A DNA stretch of 64,000 nucleotides from Alphaproteobacteria bacterium. Its GTDB lineage: Bacteria > Pseudomonadota > Alphaproteobacteria > Micropepsales > Micropepsaceae. Each line of letters begins with the position of its first letter. Within the stretch, counting starts at the first letter, position 1. The DNA is taken from assembly GCA_021324545.1 (NCBI GenBank), contig JAJPIX010000056.1, forward strand, positions 1 through 64,000. Reading direction: 5' to 3'. The translations under genes and the position numbers were made by a program. This document shows, piece by piece, positions 18,563 to 26,078 of the stretch. Below the pieces are notes generated by a model that was not told where the DNA came from, searched no databases, and saw only the letters and a list, made by a program, of their open reading frames with translations.

Positions 18563-19253
18563 ACCGCGCGCGATCGCGGCCGAGGCTCTTGGCACCGCAT
18601 TTCTGGTGATGGGCGTCGTCGGCTCCGGGATCATGGCCGCGCGGCTCACGCAGGACATGGCGCTTGCATTGCTGTGCAATACGGCGGCGACAGCCGCAAT
18701 CCTGATCGTGCTCGTGCGCGTTTTCGCGCCGGTCTCGGGCGCTCACTTGAACCCGGCCGTCACGTTGTCCTTTGCATTGCGCGGCGAAATGGGCTGGACC
18801 TGGGCTGCGGCCTTCATCGCGGCCCAGATCGCCGGCGGCCTGGCGGGCACGGCGCTTGCTCATCTCATGTTCGCCATGCCGGCTTTCGCGGCGGGGCTTC
18901 GCGCGCGCACCGGCTTCGGCCAATGGCTCGGCGAATTCATCGCCACCTTCGGGCTGCTGCTCACGATCTTCGGCTGCCGCAGCCGGCCTCGGGCGCTTGC
19001 GTCCGCGATCGGCCTCTACATCGCGGCGGCCTACTGGTTCACCGCTTCCACATCCTTCGCCAATCCGGCGGTTGCGATTGCGCGCGCGCTGACGCCGAGC
19101 TTCTCGGGCATCCGCCCGCAGGACGCAGGATTCTTTATCCTGGCCGAGCTTGCGGGTGCGCTGGCTGCAACAATCGGCGCGCGCTTTCTGTTCCGGCTGC
19201 CCAGGACAGAAGATTCCGGCGCGCCGGATTATTCCGCCGCCACCCTGACCTGA
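18543..19253 (+). CDS. aqpS: Aquaglyceroporin, arsenite channel (AqpS type)
   Basis: 236 residues, six transmembrane helices and two NPA half-helices (SGAHLNPAVTLSFAL and TSFANPAVAIARAL). MIP family channel. In an arsR-arsC setting this matches Sinorhizobium AqpS, where arsenite made by ArsC leaves through the channel instead of by an ArsB/Acr3 pump. No ArsB, Acr3 or ArsA is seen nearby. It is the last gene of the operon; its 3' end overlaps the convergent tauD-like gene by 25 nt. Confidence 0.88.
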   Translation: MPSAKAEPRAIAAEALGTAFLVMGVVGSGIMAARLTQDMALALLCNTAATAAILIVLVRVFAPVSGAHLNPAVTLSFALRGEMGWTWAAAFIAAQIAGGLAGTALAHLMFAMPAFAAGLRARTGFGQWLGEFIATFGLLLTIFGCRSRPRALASAIGLYIAAAYWFTASTSFANPAVAIARALTPSFSGIRPQDAGFFILAELAGALAATIGARFLFRLPRTEDSGAPDYSAATLT

Positions 19254-20110
19254 GCATCCTTGCGCGAACGGTGGAACGGCCTGTCGCCGAGGATCGTGGC
19301 ACGATGCATGACGCGCCGCTGGGGCAGATAATCGTTCACGGCGTAATGCTGCGTGATGCGGTTGTCCCAGAAGGCGATGGCATTTTCCTTCCAGCGCCAG
19401 CGCACCTGGAATTCCGGCTTCTGGATGTGGGCGAACAGCATGTTGAGGATCGCGTCGCTTTCGTTGCGCCTCAGACCCTTGATGCGCGCGGTGAAGCCGT
19501 AATTGACGAACAGGCCGTCCGCGCCGGTTTCGGGATGGGTGCGCACGACCGGATGGACGACAGGCGGATGCTCCTCAACGGCCCTGGAATGCTTTTCCGC
19601 GCCGGAACGCTTGGCCACGATGCCGCGCGCCGGAAAACCGCGCGCGAAATCGTGCACCGCATCGAGCCCCGCCAGAAAATCGCGCATCGGCGCAGAGAGC
19701 GCTTCGTAAGCAGCCTGCATGTTGGCCCACACCGTGTCGCCGCCGACCGGCGGAAGCTGCTTTGCATAAAGCACCGCCCCCAGCGGCGGGGTTTCAATGA
19801 AAGTCACATCGGTGTGCCAGGAATCGTTGTCGGTCGGATTGCCGGCATGATTGTCGAGCACGAACATCTCCGGCGCTTCGGGAACGCCGGGATAAAGAGG
19901 ATGGGTGTGAAGCGGCCCAAAGCGCGCGGCGAAATCGCGATGCTCCAGCGGGGTCAGGTGCTGGTCCTCGAAGAAGATCACCTTGTGTGCGAGCAGGGCC
20001 GCGCGGATGGCGGCGATCTCTTCATCGTCCAGATGCCGCGACAGATCGATGTTGCCGATGACCGCCCCGATCGTGGGCGTGAGCGCCCGCACCTCGATCC
20101 TGCTTCCCAT
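19229..20110 (-). CDS. TauD/TfdA family 2OG-Fe(II) dioxygenase
   Basis: 293 residues. Metal ligands HTD in DNDSWHTDVTFIETPP and a distal His in WDNRITQHYAVNDY; 2OG-binding Arg in RRVMHRATILGD. These are the motifs of taurine dioxygenase-like enzymes, which release sulfite or hydroxylate small acids. Substrate is unknown; no ssu/tau transport genes are near. Monocistronic. Confidence 0.88.
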   Translation of the reverse strand: MGSRIEVRALTPTIGAVIGNIDLSRHLDDEEIAAIRAALLAHKVIFFEDQHLTPLEHRDFAARFGPLHTHPLYPGVPEAPEMFVLDNHAGNPTDNDSWHTDVTFIETPPLGAVLYAKQLPPVGGDTVWANMQAAYEALSAPMRDFLAGLDAVHDFARGFPARGIVAKRSGAEKHSRAVEEHPPVVHPVVRTHPETGADGLFVNYGFTARIKGLRRNESDAILNMLFAHIQKPEFQVRWRWKENAIAFWDNRITQHYAVNDYLPQRRVMHRATILGDRPFHRSRKDAQVRVAAE

Positions 20111-20342
20111 CTGGGCCTCCCTGTCCGCGCGGCGAAAAATTAGATCAAGGCGGCGCGCGGGGCCAATTTCGCCTGACCCGAATTTCCGCCAGGCCGCGTC
20201 AAATCATTGGTCTGCAAGGAAGATTTTGTCTTTTTCCGCCGGGGCCTCAAGCCATGCAGCCTTGGCATCCCCCGTTCCCCGTTGAAATGGCCTATGGCTG
20301 ACCCTATTGTTCTGAACTCTGAACCCTAAAGGGATTATTCAC

Positions 20343-20687
20343 ATGAACAGGTTCAAAGCCCTTGCCCTGGGCGCCTCCGTGGGGCTTTCCACCATCGGTT
20401 TGGCCCATGCCGACAACGCCATTACCGGCGCCTGGAAACTGACGGTCGGCGAAAACGACGCCCCCTGCACCATCACGCTTGCCGCCAATGCCTCCGACCG
20501 CGGCGGCACGGTCAGCTCGACAGATTGCGCGGGCGGCCTGAACGCCATCGGCCGCTGGCAAACCCTTGGCAACCGCCTGCAATTGCTGTCCGCCAGCGGC
20601 CAGCTGATCGCCTATTTCTCGCCCAAAGGCGACGAATATGCCGGCACGCGCGTCAGCGATGAGAAAAAGCTCGTACTGAGCCGCTAG
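20343..20687 (+). CDS. Secreted protease-inhibitor-like protein (Inh/Omp19 fold)
   Basis: 114 residues with a signal peptide (cleavage after AHA, about residue 23). The mature part ITGAWKLTVGENDAPCTITL ... GRWQTLGNRLQLLSASGQLIA is the beta-barrel Inh/AprI fold, with two cysteines (in APCTI and TDCAG) that can form a disulfide. Such proteins inhibit serralysin-type metalloproteases or are surface antigens. No protease gene adjoins it. It ends in a strong terminator. Confidence 0.75.
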   Translation: MNRFKALALGASVGLSTIGLAHADNAITGAWKLTVGENDAPCTITLAANASDRGGTVSSTDCAGGLNAIGRWQTLGNRLQLLSASGQLIAYFSPKGDEYAGTRVSDEKKLVLSR

Positions 20688-20716
20688 CTCCCAGCGACTC
20701 TTCCTGCGAGCCACAG

Positions 20717-20750
20717 GGCCGCACCCGGCTTCGGGTGCGGCCTTTTCTTT
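20717..20750 (+). terminator. Intrinsic terminator after the Inh-like gene
   Basis: Perfect 10-bp stem GGCCGCACCC (20717-20726) / GGGTGCGGCC (20733-20742), 6-nt loop GGCTTC, then TTTTCTTT. Confidence 0.9.
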
Positions 20751-20842
20751 GCCGGTCGTTCACTTGCCGCTCAGGCTACCCTTGGCTAAACCGCTTGCAG
20801 GAAAAACGAGAGGCCAAGCCTCCATCACAAGGGAAGAAGGCC

Positions 20843-22342
20843 ATGAAAGAGATCGGGCATTTCATCGGGGGAAAACTGGTGAAGGGCGCGTCGGGCCGCT
20901 TCGGGGATGTGTACAACCCCGCGACCGGGGATGTGCAGGCCAAGGTTGCCTTTGCCAGCCGCGCAGAGGTTCGCAAGGCCGTGGAGGCCGCGCAAAAGGC
21001 GTTTCCGGAATGGGCCAGCGTCAATCCGCAGCGCCGCGCCCGCGTGATGTTCAATTTCAAGGGCCTCGTCGAGAAGCATATGGACGAGCTGGCCAACATG
21101 CTTTCCGCCGAGCATGGCAAGGTTCTGGCGGACTCGCGCGGCGATGTGCAGCGCGGCGTTGAAGTCATCGAATTCGCCTGCGGAATTCCGCATTTGCAAA
21201 AGGGCGAATACACCGAAGGCGCCGGCCCCGGCATCGACATCTATTCCATGCGCCAGCCCTTGGGCGTGGTGGCGGGAATCACGCCCTTCAATTTCCCGGC
21301 CATGATCCCGATGTGGATGTTCGGCGTCGCGATTGCCTGCGGCAACACCTTCATCAACAAGCCGAGCGAGAAGGATCCCAGCGTGCCCATGCGGCTCGCC
21401 GAGCTTTTTCTCGAAGCCGGCGGCCCGCCGGGCGTGCTCAACGTCGTCAACGGCGACAAGGAGGCGGTGGACGCCATCCTGGAAGATCCCGACATCCAGG
21501 CGGTCAGCTTCGTGGGTTCCTCGGCGATCGCGCAGTATGTCTATGCGCATGGCACCGCGCATGGAAAGCGCGTGCAGGCGATGGGCGGCGCCAAGAACCA
21601 CGCGATCATCATGCCCGATGCGGATCTCGACCAGGTGACCGATGCGCTTGTCGGTTCGGCCTATGGCTCGGCGGGCGAGCGTTGCATGGCTGTGCCGGTC
21701 GCGGTGCCGGTGGGCGAAAAGCTCGCCGATGCGCTTGTGCAGCGGCTGCGGCCGCGCGTGGAATCGCTGAAGGTGGGCCCGCCCACCGATCCGGATGTCC
21801 ATTACGGCCCGATGGTCACCGCCGCCCAGCGGCAGCGGGTGATCGACTATATCGACATGGGCGTGAAGGAAGGCGCCAAGCTTCTCGTTGACGGCCGCGG
21901 CTTCCGGCTGCAGGGCTATGAAAAAGGCTTCTATCTCGGCGGCTCGCTGTTCGATCATGTGAAGACCGACATGCAGTCATACAAGGACGAAATCTTCGGG
22001 CCGGTCCTGCAGATCGTGCGGGCGAAGGATTTCGACGAAGCGGCGGCCCTGCCATCGAAGCATCAATATGGAAACGGCGTGGCCATCTTCACGCGCGACG
22101 GCGACGCGGCGCGGGAATTCGCCTCAAGGGTCAATGTCGGCATGGTCGGAATCAATTTCCCGATTCCGGTTCCGCTCGCCTATCACACCTTCGGCGGCTG
22201 GAAGCGTTCGGCCTTCGGCGACATCAACCAGCACGGGCCCGAAGGCGTGCGCTTCTACACCAAGATCAAGACGGTGACCGCGCGCTGGCCCAAGGGCGGC
22301 GTGCGGGAGCATCCCGACTTCCTCATTCCCACCATGAAATAG
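20843..22342 (+). CDS. mmsA: Methylmalonate-semialdehyde dehydrogenase (CoA-acylating)
   Basis: 499 residues, aldehyde dehydrogenase superfamily. TPFNFPAMIPMWM holds the oxyanion Asn150; catalytic Cys281 is in AGERCMAVPVAV. The usual general-base Glu motif is replaced by MGGAKNHAIIMPDAD, diagnostic of the CoA-dependent MmsA family. It oxidises (methyl)malonate semialdehyde to propionyl-/acetyl-CoA in valine and inositol breakdown. The ATG at 20843 follows GGGAAGAAGG; the frame continues upstream through the terminator without a ribosome site. Confidence 0.94.
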   Translation: MKEIGHFIGGKLVKGASGRFGDVYNPATGDVQAKVAFASRAEVRKAVEAAQKAFPEWASVNPQRRARVMFNFKGLVEKHMDELANMLSAEHGKVLADSRGDVQRGVEVIEFACGIPHLQKGEYTEGAGPGIDIYSMRQPLGVVAGITPFNFPAMIPMWMFGVAIACGNTFINKPSEKDPSVPMRLAELFLEAGGPPGVLNVVNGDKEAVDAILEDPDIQAVSFVGSSAIAQYVYAHGTAHGKRVQAMGGAKNHAIIMPDADLDQVTDALVGSAYGSAGERCMAVPVAVPVGEKLADALVQRLRPRVESLKVGPPTDPDVHYGPMVTAAQRQRVIDYIDMGVKEGAKLLVDGRGFRLQGYEKGFYLGGSLFDHVKTDMQSYKDEIFGPVLQIVRAKDFDEAAALPSKHQYGNGVAIFTRDGDAAREFASRVNVGMVGINFPIPVPLAYHTFGGWKRSAFGDINQHGPEGVRFYTKIKTVTARWPKGGVREHPDFLIPTMK

Positions 22343-22364
22343 CCGGGGCGAGCTGGGGCAGGAC

Positions 22365-22823
22365 ATGAGCGAAGATCAGACCGATATCGCGGCGTTGTCG
22401 CGCGAATGGCTGGCCGCGCGCGTGGTGGTGATCGGCGGCTTTGCGATCGCCATCGCGGTTGCGCTCTACTTTGCGTTCCGGTCCGCGCCGGCCGAGACGC
22501 CGGAAGCACAGGCGGCGGCCCAGACACAGCAGGCCGCTGCAACCCAGGAAGAGGCCGAAGCCAGCGCCGAACATCAGCTCTGCCGCATGGAACTCGCCAA
22601 CGCGCAGAATTACGGACTCATCCCGCAGTTCGGCAGGCTCAGCGATCCCAACCCGCAGAAAACCGACATCCAGGGCCGTTACGTCTGCCAGGCCGCGACG
22701 CAAGCCGCCAAATACACGATTGCCGCCGATCTGGTGTGCCGCAATCTGGCCGATCCGCACTGCGTGGCGCTCTACAGCGTGACGCAGGACGACGGCACCG
22801 TGCTGTACCAGCGCCAGCAGTGA
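22365..22823 (+). CDS. Hypothetical protein with one membrane helix
   Basis: 152 residues, no family recognised. An N-terminal transmembrane helix (about 19-40: ARVVVIGGFAIAIAVALYFA) is followed by an Ala/Gln/Glu-rich linker (45-70) and a small soluble domain with four cysteines (LCRMEL, YVCQAA, LVCRNL, PHCVAL), which would lie in the periplasm and could form two disulfides. It starts 22 nt after mmsA and is convergent with the EVE gene. Confidence 0.7.
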   Translation: MSEDQTDIAALSREWLAARVVVIGGFAIAIAVALYFAFRSAPAETPEAQAAAQTQQAAATQEEAEASAEHQLCRMELANAQNYGLIPQFGRLSDPNPQKTDIQGRYVCQAATQAAKYTIAADLVCRNLADPHCVALYSVTQDDGTVLYQRQQ

Positions 22824-22827
22824 AGGC

Positions 22828-23244
22828 CTATTTCAGTCCGCCCATCGCGCTGACGATTTTCCATTCCGCGGCGGTAACCGGCTGAACCGAAAGCCGCGAA
22901 TATCTGACGAGCGCCATGGCCTTCAGTTTCGGATTGGCCTTCACGTCTGCAAGCGTCACGGGCTTTGGCACATCGCGCACGGCCTTTACGACAACCAGGC
23001 CGAAGCGGCCGGTTCCATCGGTCGGGTCCTTGCGGTATTCCCCGATCACCTCGACGATTCCCACGATCTGCTTTTCGCCGCCGGTGTGATAGAAGAATCC
23101 GAGATCGCCCTTCTTCATTTTCTTCATGTTGCCGGCCGCGATCCAGTTGCGCACGCCGCTCCACGGCTCGCCTTTGGCGCCGCGTTTTTTCTGCATCTCC
23201 CAGGAAAACGTCTCGGGCTCGGTCTTGAACAGCCAGTACGCCAT
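22828..23244 (-). CDS. EVE domain protein
   Basis: 138 residues, MAYWLFKTEPETFSW at the start and the EVE/PUA-like core (WSGVRNWIAAGNMKKMKKGD, LGFFYHTGGEKQIVGIVEV, FGLVVVKAVRDVPKPVTL). EVE proteins bind modified bases or RNA; related domains act in restriction or RNA metabolism. This stand-alone form (thymocyte nuclear protein 1-like) is widespread. Its ATG overlaps the stop of the YCII gene. Confidence 0.9.
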   Translation of the reverse strand: MAYWLFKTEPETFSWEMQKKRGAKGEPWSGVRNWIAAGNMKKMKKGDLGFFYHTGGEKQIVGIVEVIGEYRKDPTDGTGRFGLVVVKAVRDVPKPVTLADVKANPKLKAMALVRYSRLSVQPVTAAEWKIVSAMGGLK

Positions 23245-23534
23245 CAGAGTTGGGCTCCGCAGTTGTTGACCGTCGCCTTCCAGTAGCGGATGTCGGTGGA
23301 TTCAAAGAGGCCCGCCCTGGCGTAAGGGTCATTGGCCGCCCATTTTATCGCAGCGTCGAGATCGGGAACATCGATGATGATGAGGCTTCCGATCATGCCG
23401 CCGTCCTCATTGAGGAACGGCCCGCCCAGCCGCACCACGCCGGTTTCCCTGCCATAGGCCAGATGCGCCTGCCGCGTGGCGGCACGAATGTCTTTTCCGT
23501 CCTTGCGGTCCATGGCGGTGATGCAGAACAGCAT
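23244..23534 (-). CDS. YCII-related domain protein
   Basis: 96 residues. MLFCITAMDRKDGKDIR, AHLAYGRETGVVRLGGPF and DAAIKWAANDPYARAGLF are characteristic of the YCII family, with the conserved His and DPYARAGL loop. Small dimeric ferredoxin-like proteins of unknown reaction. The ATG at 23534 is preceded by AGGAGAGG. It lies between gpsA (8 nt gap) and the EVE gene in one operon. Confidence 0.85.
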   Translation of the reverse strand: MLFCITAMDRKDGKDIRAATRQAHLAYGRETGVVRLGGPFLNEDGGMIGSLIIIDVPDLDAAIKWAANDPYARAGLFESTDIRYWKATVNNCGAQL

Positions 23535-23542
23535 GGCCTCTC

Positions 23543-24556
23543 CTATTCCTTCGTGAGGGGGCGCGACATCAGCCGCGGAATGGCCGCATCGAGCGCAAGC
23601 GCGCCCGAAAGAACATCGGCCACGGCTTCCGCGATCGGCAATTCGATCCGTTCCTTTTTTGCGCGTGCGACAAGCGCAGGCGCGGTGGCAACGCCTTCGG
23701 CCAGCGGATGCCCCTTGCGATCGAGCTCGGCGCGCGTGTGCCCCTTGCCGAGCGAAAGGCCGAACGAGAAATTCCGCGACGTGGGGCTTGTGGCGGTGAG
23801 CACCAGGTCGCCCAGCCCCGAAAGCCCCATCAGCGTGTCGCGCCGGGCGCCAAGCGCTTCGCCCAGCCGGATCAGCTCCGCAAAGCTGCGCGCCAGAAGC
23901 GCGGCGCGCGCGCTTTCGCCCAGTCCCATGCCCGATACGATGCCGCAGCCAATCGCATAAACATTCTTCGCCGCGCCGCCCAGCGCTACGCCCACGACAT
24001 CGTCGCTGGCATAGGGGCGAAACGCGGCATGGCTCAACGAAGCCTGGAGCTTTTGCGCAACCGCCATGGGCCCTGCGATCGTAACCGCCGTGGGAAGACC
24101 CGCCGCCACATCGCGCGCGAAGGAAGGGCCCGAAAGAATGGCCGTCGCGCACGCCGGAACCTCTTCCGCCAGAACTTCGGTCAACAGTTTTCCGCTGCCC
24201 AGCTCGATGCCCTTGGCGCAAAGGGCAATCGGCGTTCCCGGCGAAACGGCCGGGCGCAAATGGCGCAGCACCGTGCGCAGATGCTGGGCCGGCGCGGCCA
24301 GAAGCAGGGCCTCGTTTTGCGCCGCCTCGACCAGATCGCCCGTCGCGCGAATGGATTGCGGCAGCTGCACGCCCGGCAGGAAGGTGGCGTTTTGCCGGTG
24401 CCGGCGCACCGAATCCACGACCTCGGATTCGCGCGCCCAAAGGCTGACACGGGCGCCCGCCCAGGCCGCGGCCAGCGCCAAGGCGGTCCCCCAGGCGCCG
24501 GCGCCCACGACGCCAATTTTTGTGTAACGATCTGTTTTTATTGCCGTTTTTGGCAC
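23543..24556 (-). CDS. gpsA: Glycerol-3-phosphate dehydrogenase [NAD(P)+]
   Basis: 337 residues. Rossmann loop IGVVGAGAWGTALALA; LCAKGIELGSG; catalytic lysine in LGGAAKNVYAIGCGIVSGM; substrate motif SPTSRNFSFGLSLGKG. It makes sn-glycerol-3-phosphate for phospholipids. GTG start at 24556. Operon gpsA-YCII-EVE is common in alphaproteobacteria. Confidence 0.95.
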   Translation of the reverse strand: MPKTAIKTDRYTKIGVVGAGAWGTALALAAAWAGARVSLWARESEVVDSVRRHRQNATFLPGVQLPQSIRATGDLVEAAQNEALLLAAPAQHLRTVLRHLRPAVSPGTPIALCAKGIELGSGKLLTEVLAEEVPACATAILSGPSFARDVAAGLPTAVTIAGPMAVAQKLQASLSHAAFRPYASDDVVGVALGGAAKNVYAIGCGIVSGMGLGESARAALLARSFAELIRLGEALGARRDTLMGLSGLGDLVLTATSPTSRNFSFGLSLGKGHTRAELDRKGHPLAEGVATAPALVARAKKERIELPIAEAVADVLSGALALDAAIPRLMSRPLTKE

Positions 24557-24584
24557 AGGCCGGCTCGTTGTGCAGATGCAAAAG

Positions 24585-24627
24585 ACTGAACGATTTATTG
24601 ATTATTCAGTGACGCGCGCTTACATAG
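24585..24627 (+). promoter_or_regulatory. TetR gene promoter with inverted repeat operator
   Basis: Inverted repeat ACTGAA (24585-24590) / TTCAGT (24606-24611), extended imperfectly inward, covers a -35-like TTGATT (24598-24603). A -10-like TTACAT follows after 17 nt (24621-24626). It lies between gpsA and the TetR gene, the expected place for autoregulation. Confidence 0.5.
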
Positions 24628-24659
24628 TGTGACAGAACGAGGAAACGCGAAAGAACAAC

Positions 24660-25274
24660 ATGTCTTCGGCTCCCACGAAGAGCGATGTCCGCGAGCAGAT
24701 CGTAACCGCCGCGAAAAGCCGCTTCTCCCATTTCGGCTATGGCAAGACCACCATGGCAGAGGTGGCCACCGACTGCGGCATGTCGCCGGGCAACCTCTAC
24801 CGCTTCTTTCCGGGCAAGCTCGATATTGCAGAAGCCATTGCCACGGAAGACTACCAGAACCATCTCAATCATCTGCGCAAACTTGCCAGCGGCGGCAAGC
24901 CCGCGCGCGCGCGCCTGCACGATCTTCTGTTCGAGGAACTGCGCCGCACCTACAACAAACTGGAAAAGGATCCGCGCGCGTTCGAAATGGCGCGGGTGAT
25001 CGCCGAAGAGCGGCCGCAATTTGCCAACTGGATGCTCGCCAACGAACGCACCATCCTGGTCGATCTGCTGAAGGACGGCCATGCGCGCGGCGAATTCACG
25101 GTTGACGACCTCGAACTGACGGCGGAGATGATCCAGTCTGCGACCATGAAATTCCGCTACCCGCAGCTCTGGTCCAAACTCACGCTGCCCAAGCTGGAGC
25201 GGGAGCTGGAAGGCGTGCTGAAACTCATCATCGACGGCCTCTCGCCCCGCAAGCCCTGTCCGCCGGCGCCCTGA
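24660..25274 (+). CDS. TetR family transcriptional regulator
   Basis: 204 residues. The N-terminal HTH is clear: REQIVTAAKSRFSHFGYGKT, TMAEVATDCGMSPGNLYRFF, PGKLDIAEAI. The C-terminal ligand domain has an ERPQFANWMLANERTILVDLL segment typical of a TetR subgroup found next to lolA or efflux genes. Ligand unknown. An inverted repeat over its promoter suggests self-control. Confidence 0.9.
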   Translation: MSSAPTKSDVREQIVTAAKSRFSHFGYGKTTMAEVATDCGMSPGNLYRFFPGKLDIAEAIATEDYQNHLNHLRKLASGGKPARARLHDLLFEELRRTYNKLEKDPRAFEMARVIAEERPQFANWMLANERTILVDLLKDGHARGEFTVDDLELTAEMIQSATMKFRYPQLWSKLTLPKLERELEGVLKLIIDGLSPRKPCPPAP

Positions 25275-25312
25275 ACCTTCCTTTTGCCGCAAACCGCCGC
25301 TAGAACCGGCGC

Positions 25313-25942
25313 ATGCGCAAATGGCCTGCTGTTGCCGCCCTTCTTCTGCTTCTGGCCTGTCTGCCGGCCATGGCGACGCCGGTGAACGTGTTTCCCTCGC
25401 TCGGCAACCGCCTGAGCGATAGCGACAAGGCTGCGCTCGACAAGGTGAGCGCCTATCTCGACGGCATGAGGACGATGCAGGGCGAGTTTCTCCAGATCGG
25501 GCCGCAGGGTCAGACCGATCAGGGGCGGTTCTATATCGAAAAGCCCGGCAAGATGCGGTTTGAATATGCACCGCCCGATCCGCTCCTGATCGTTTCCGAC
25601 GGCACAACCGTGTTCGTGAAGAACAGCCGGCTGCATACCATCGACCATTATCCACTGGTGGACACGCCGCTGCAGCTCATTCTGGGCGACCGTATCGATC
25701 TCAAGCGGCGCACGGAGATCGTGGGCGTGCAACATCAGAAGAACGCCCTGGTGATTTGGGCGCGGTCCCATTCCTCGCGCGCGCAGGGAAACATCTCCCT
25801 TGTGTTTTCCGAGCCGGACCTTGAGCTCCGGCAATGGACGGTGGTTGACGCGCAGGGCCTTTCCACCACCACGGTGCTGCGCGACGTGCAGCAGAGCGCA
25901 AGCCTGCCCGAAAGCCTGTTCGCGCCGCTGACCCGCATCTAG
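25313..25942 (+). CDS. lolA: Outer-membrane lipoprotein carrier LolA
   Basis: 209 residues with a signal peptide (about 1-21, ending AMA). The LolA core is visible: VSAYLDGMRTMQGEFLQIGP, GRFYIEKPGKMRFEYAPPDP, LLIVSDGTTVFVKNS, DTPLQLILGDRIDL. It carries lipoproteins from LolCDE to the outer membrane. The gene follows the TetR gene by 38 nt on the same strand. Confidence 0.9.
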   Translation: MRKWPAVAALLLLLACLPAMATPVNVFPSLGNRLSDSDKAALDKVSAYLDGMRTMQGEFLQIGPQGQTDQGRFYIEKPGKMRFEYAPPDPLLIVSDGTTVFVKNSRLHTIDHYPLVDTPLQLILGDRIDLKRRTEIVGVQHQKNALVIWARSHSSRAQGNISLVFSEPDLELRQWTVVDAQGLSTTTVLRDVQQSASLPESLFAPLTRI

Positions 25943-25965
25943 AACGAACTGCGCACCGCCCGGCG

Positions 25966-25978
25966 TGCAACCGTTGCA
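25966..25978. promoter_or_regulatory. Palindrome TGCAAC-C-GTTGCA upstream of the RTX-like gene
   Basis: TGCAACCGTTGCA, arms TGCAAC/GTTGCA around one base. A near-identical TGCAACGGTTGCA occurs at 29011-29023 before the XRE regulator. Half-sites GTTGC (25993-25997) and TGCAAC (26008-26013) are nearby. Likely an operator; the binding protein is inferred only. Confidence 0.5.
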
Positions 25979-26078
25979 TGCACCGGAACGCGCGTTGCCG
26001 CCCACTGCTGCAACTGCACGAGACAGACGCTGCGCGGCAGATAGCGCCTCCGAAGTCAACCCGCACCGGATTCAGGAC

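Noticed and set aside
19229-19253. aqpS/tauD convergent 25-nt overlap as a regulatory device
   Set aside because: Short convergent overlaps are common in this compact genome; nothing further supports a function.
18674-20143. 489-codon plus-strand frame overlapping aqpS and tauD-like genes
   Set aside because: Off-frame with aqpS and antisense to the dioxygenase; real motifs are in the other frames.
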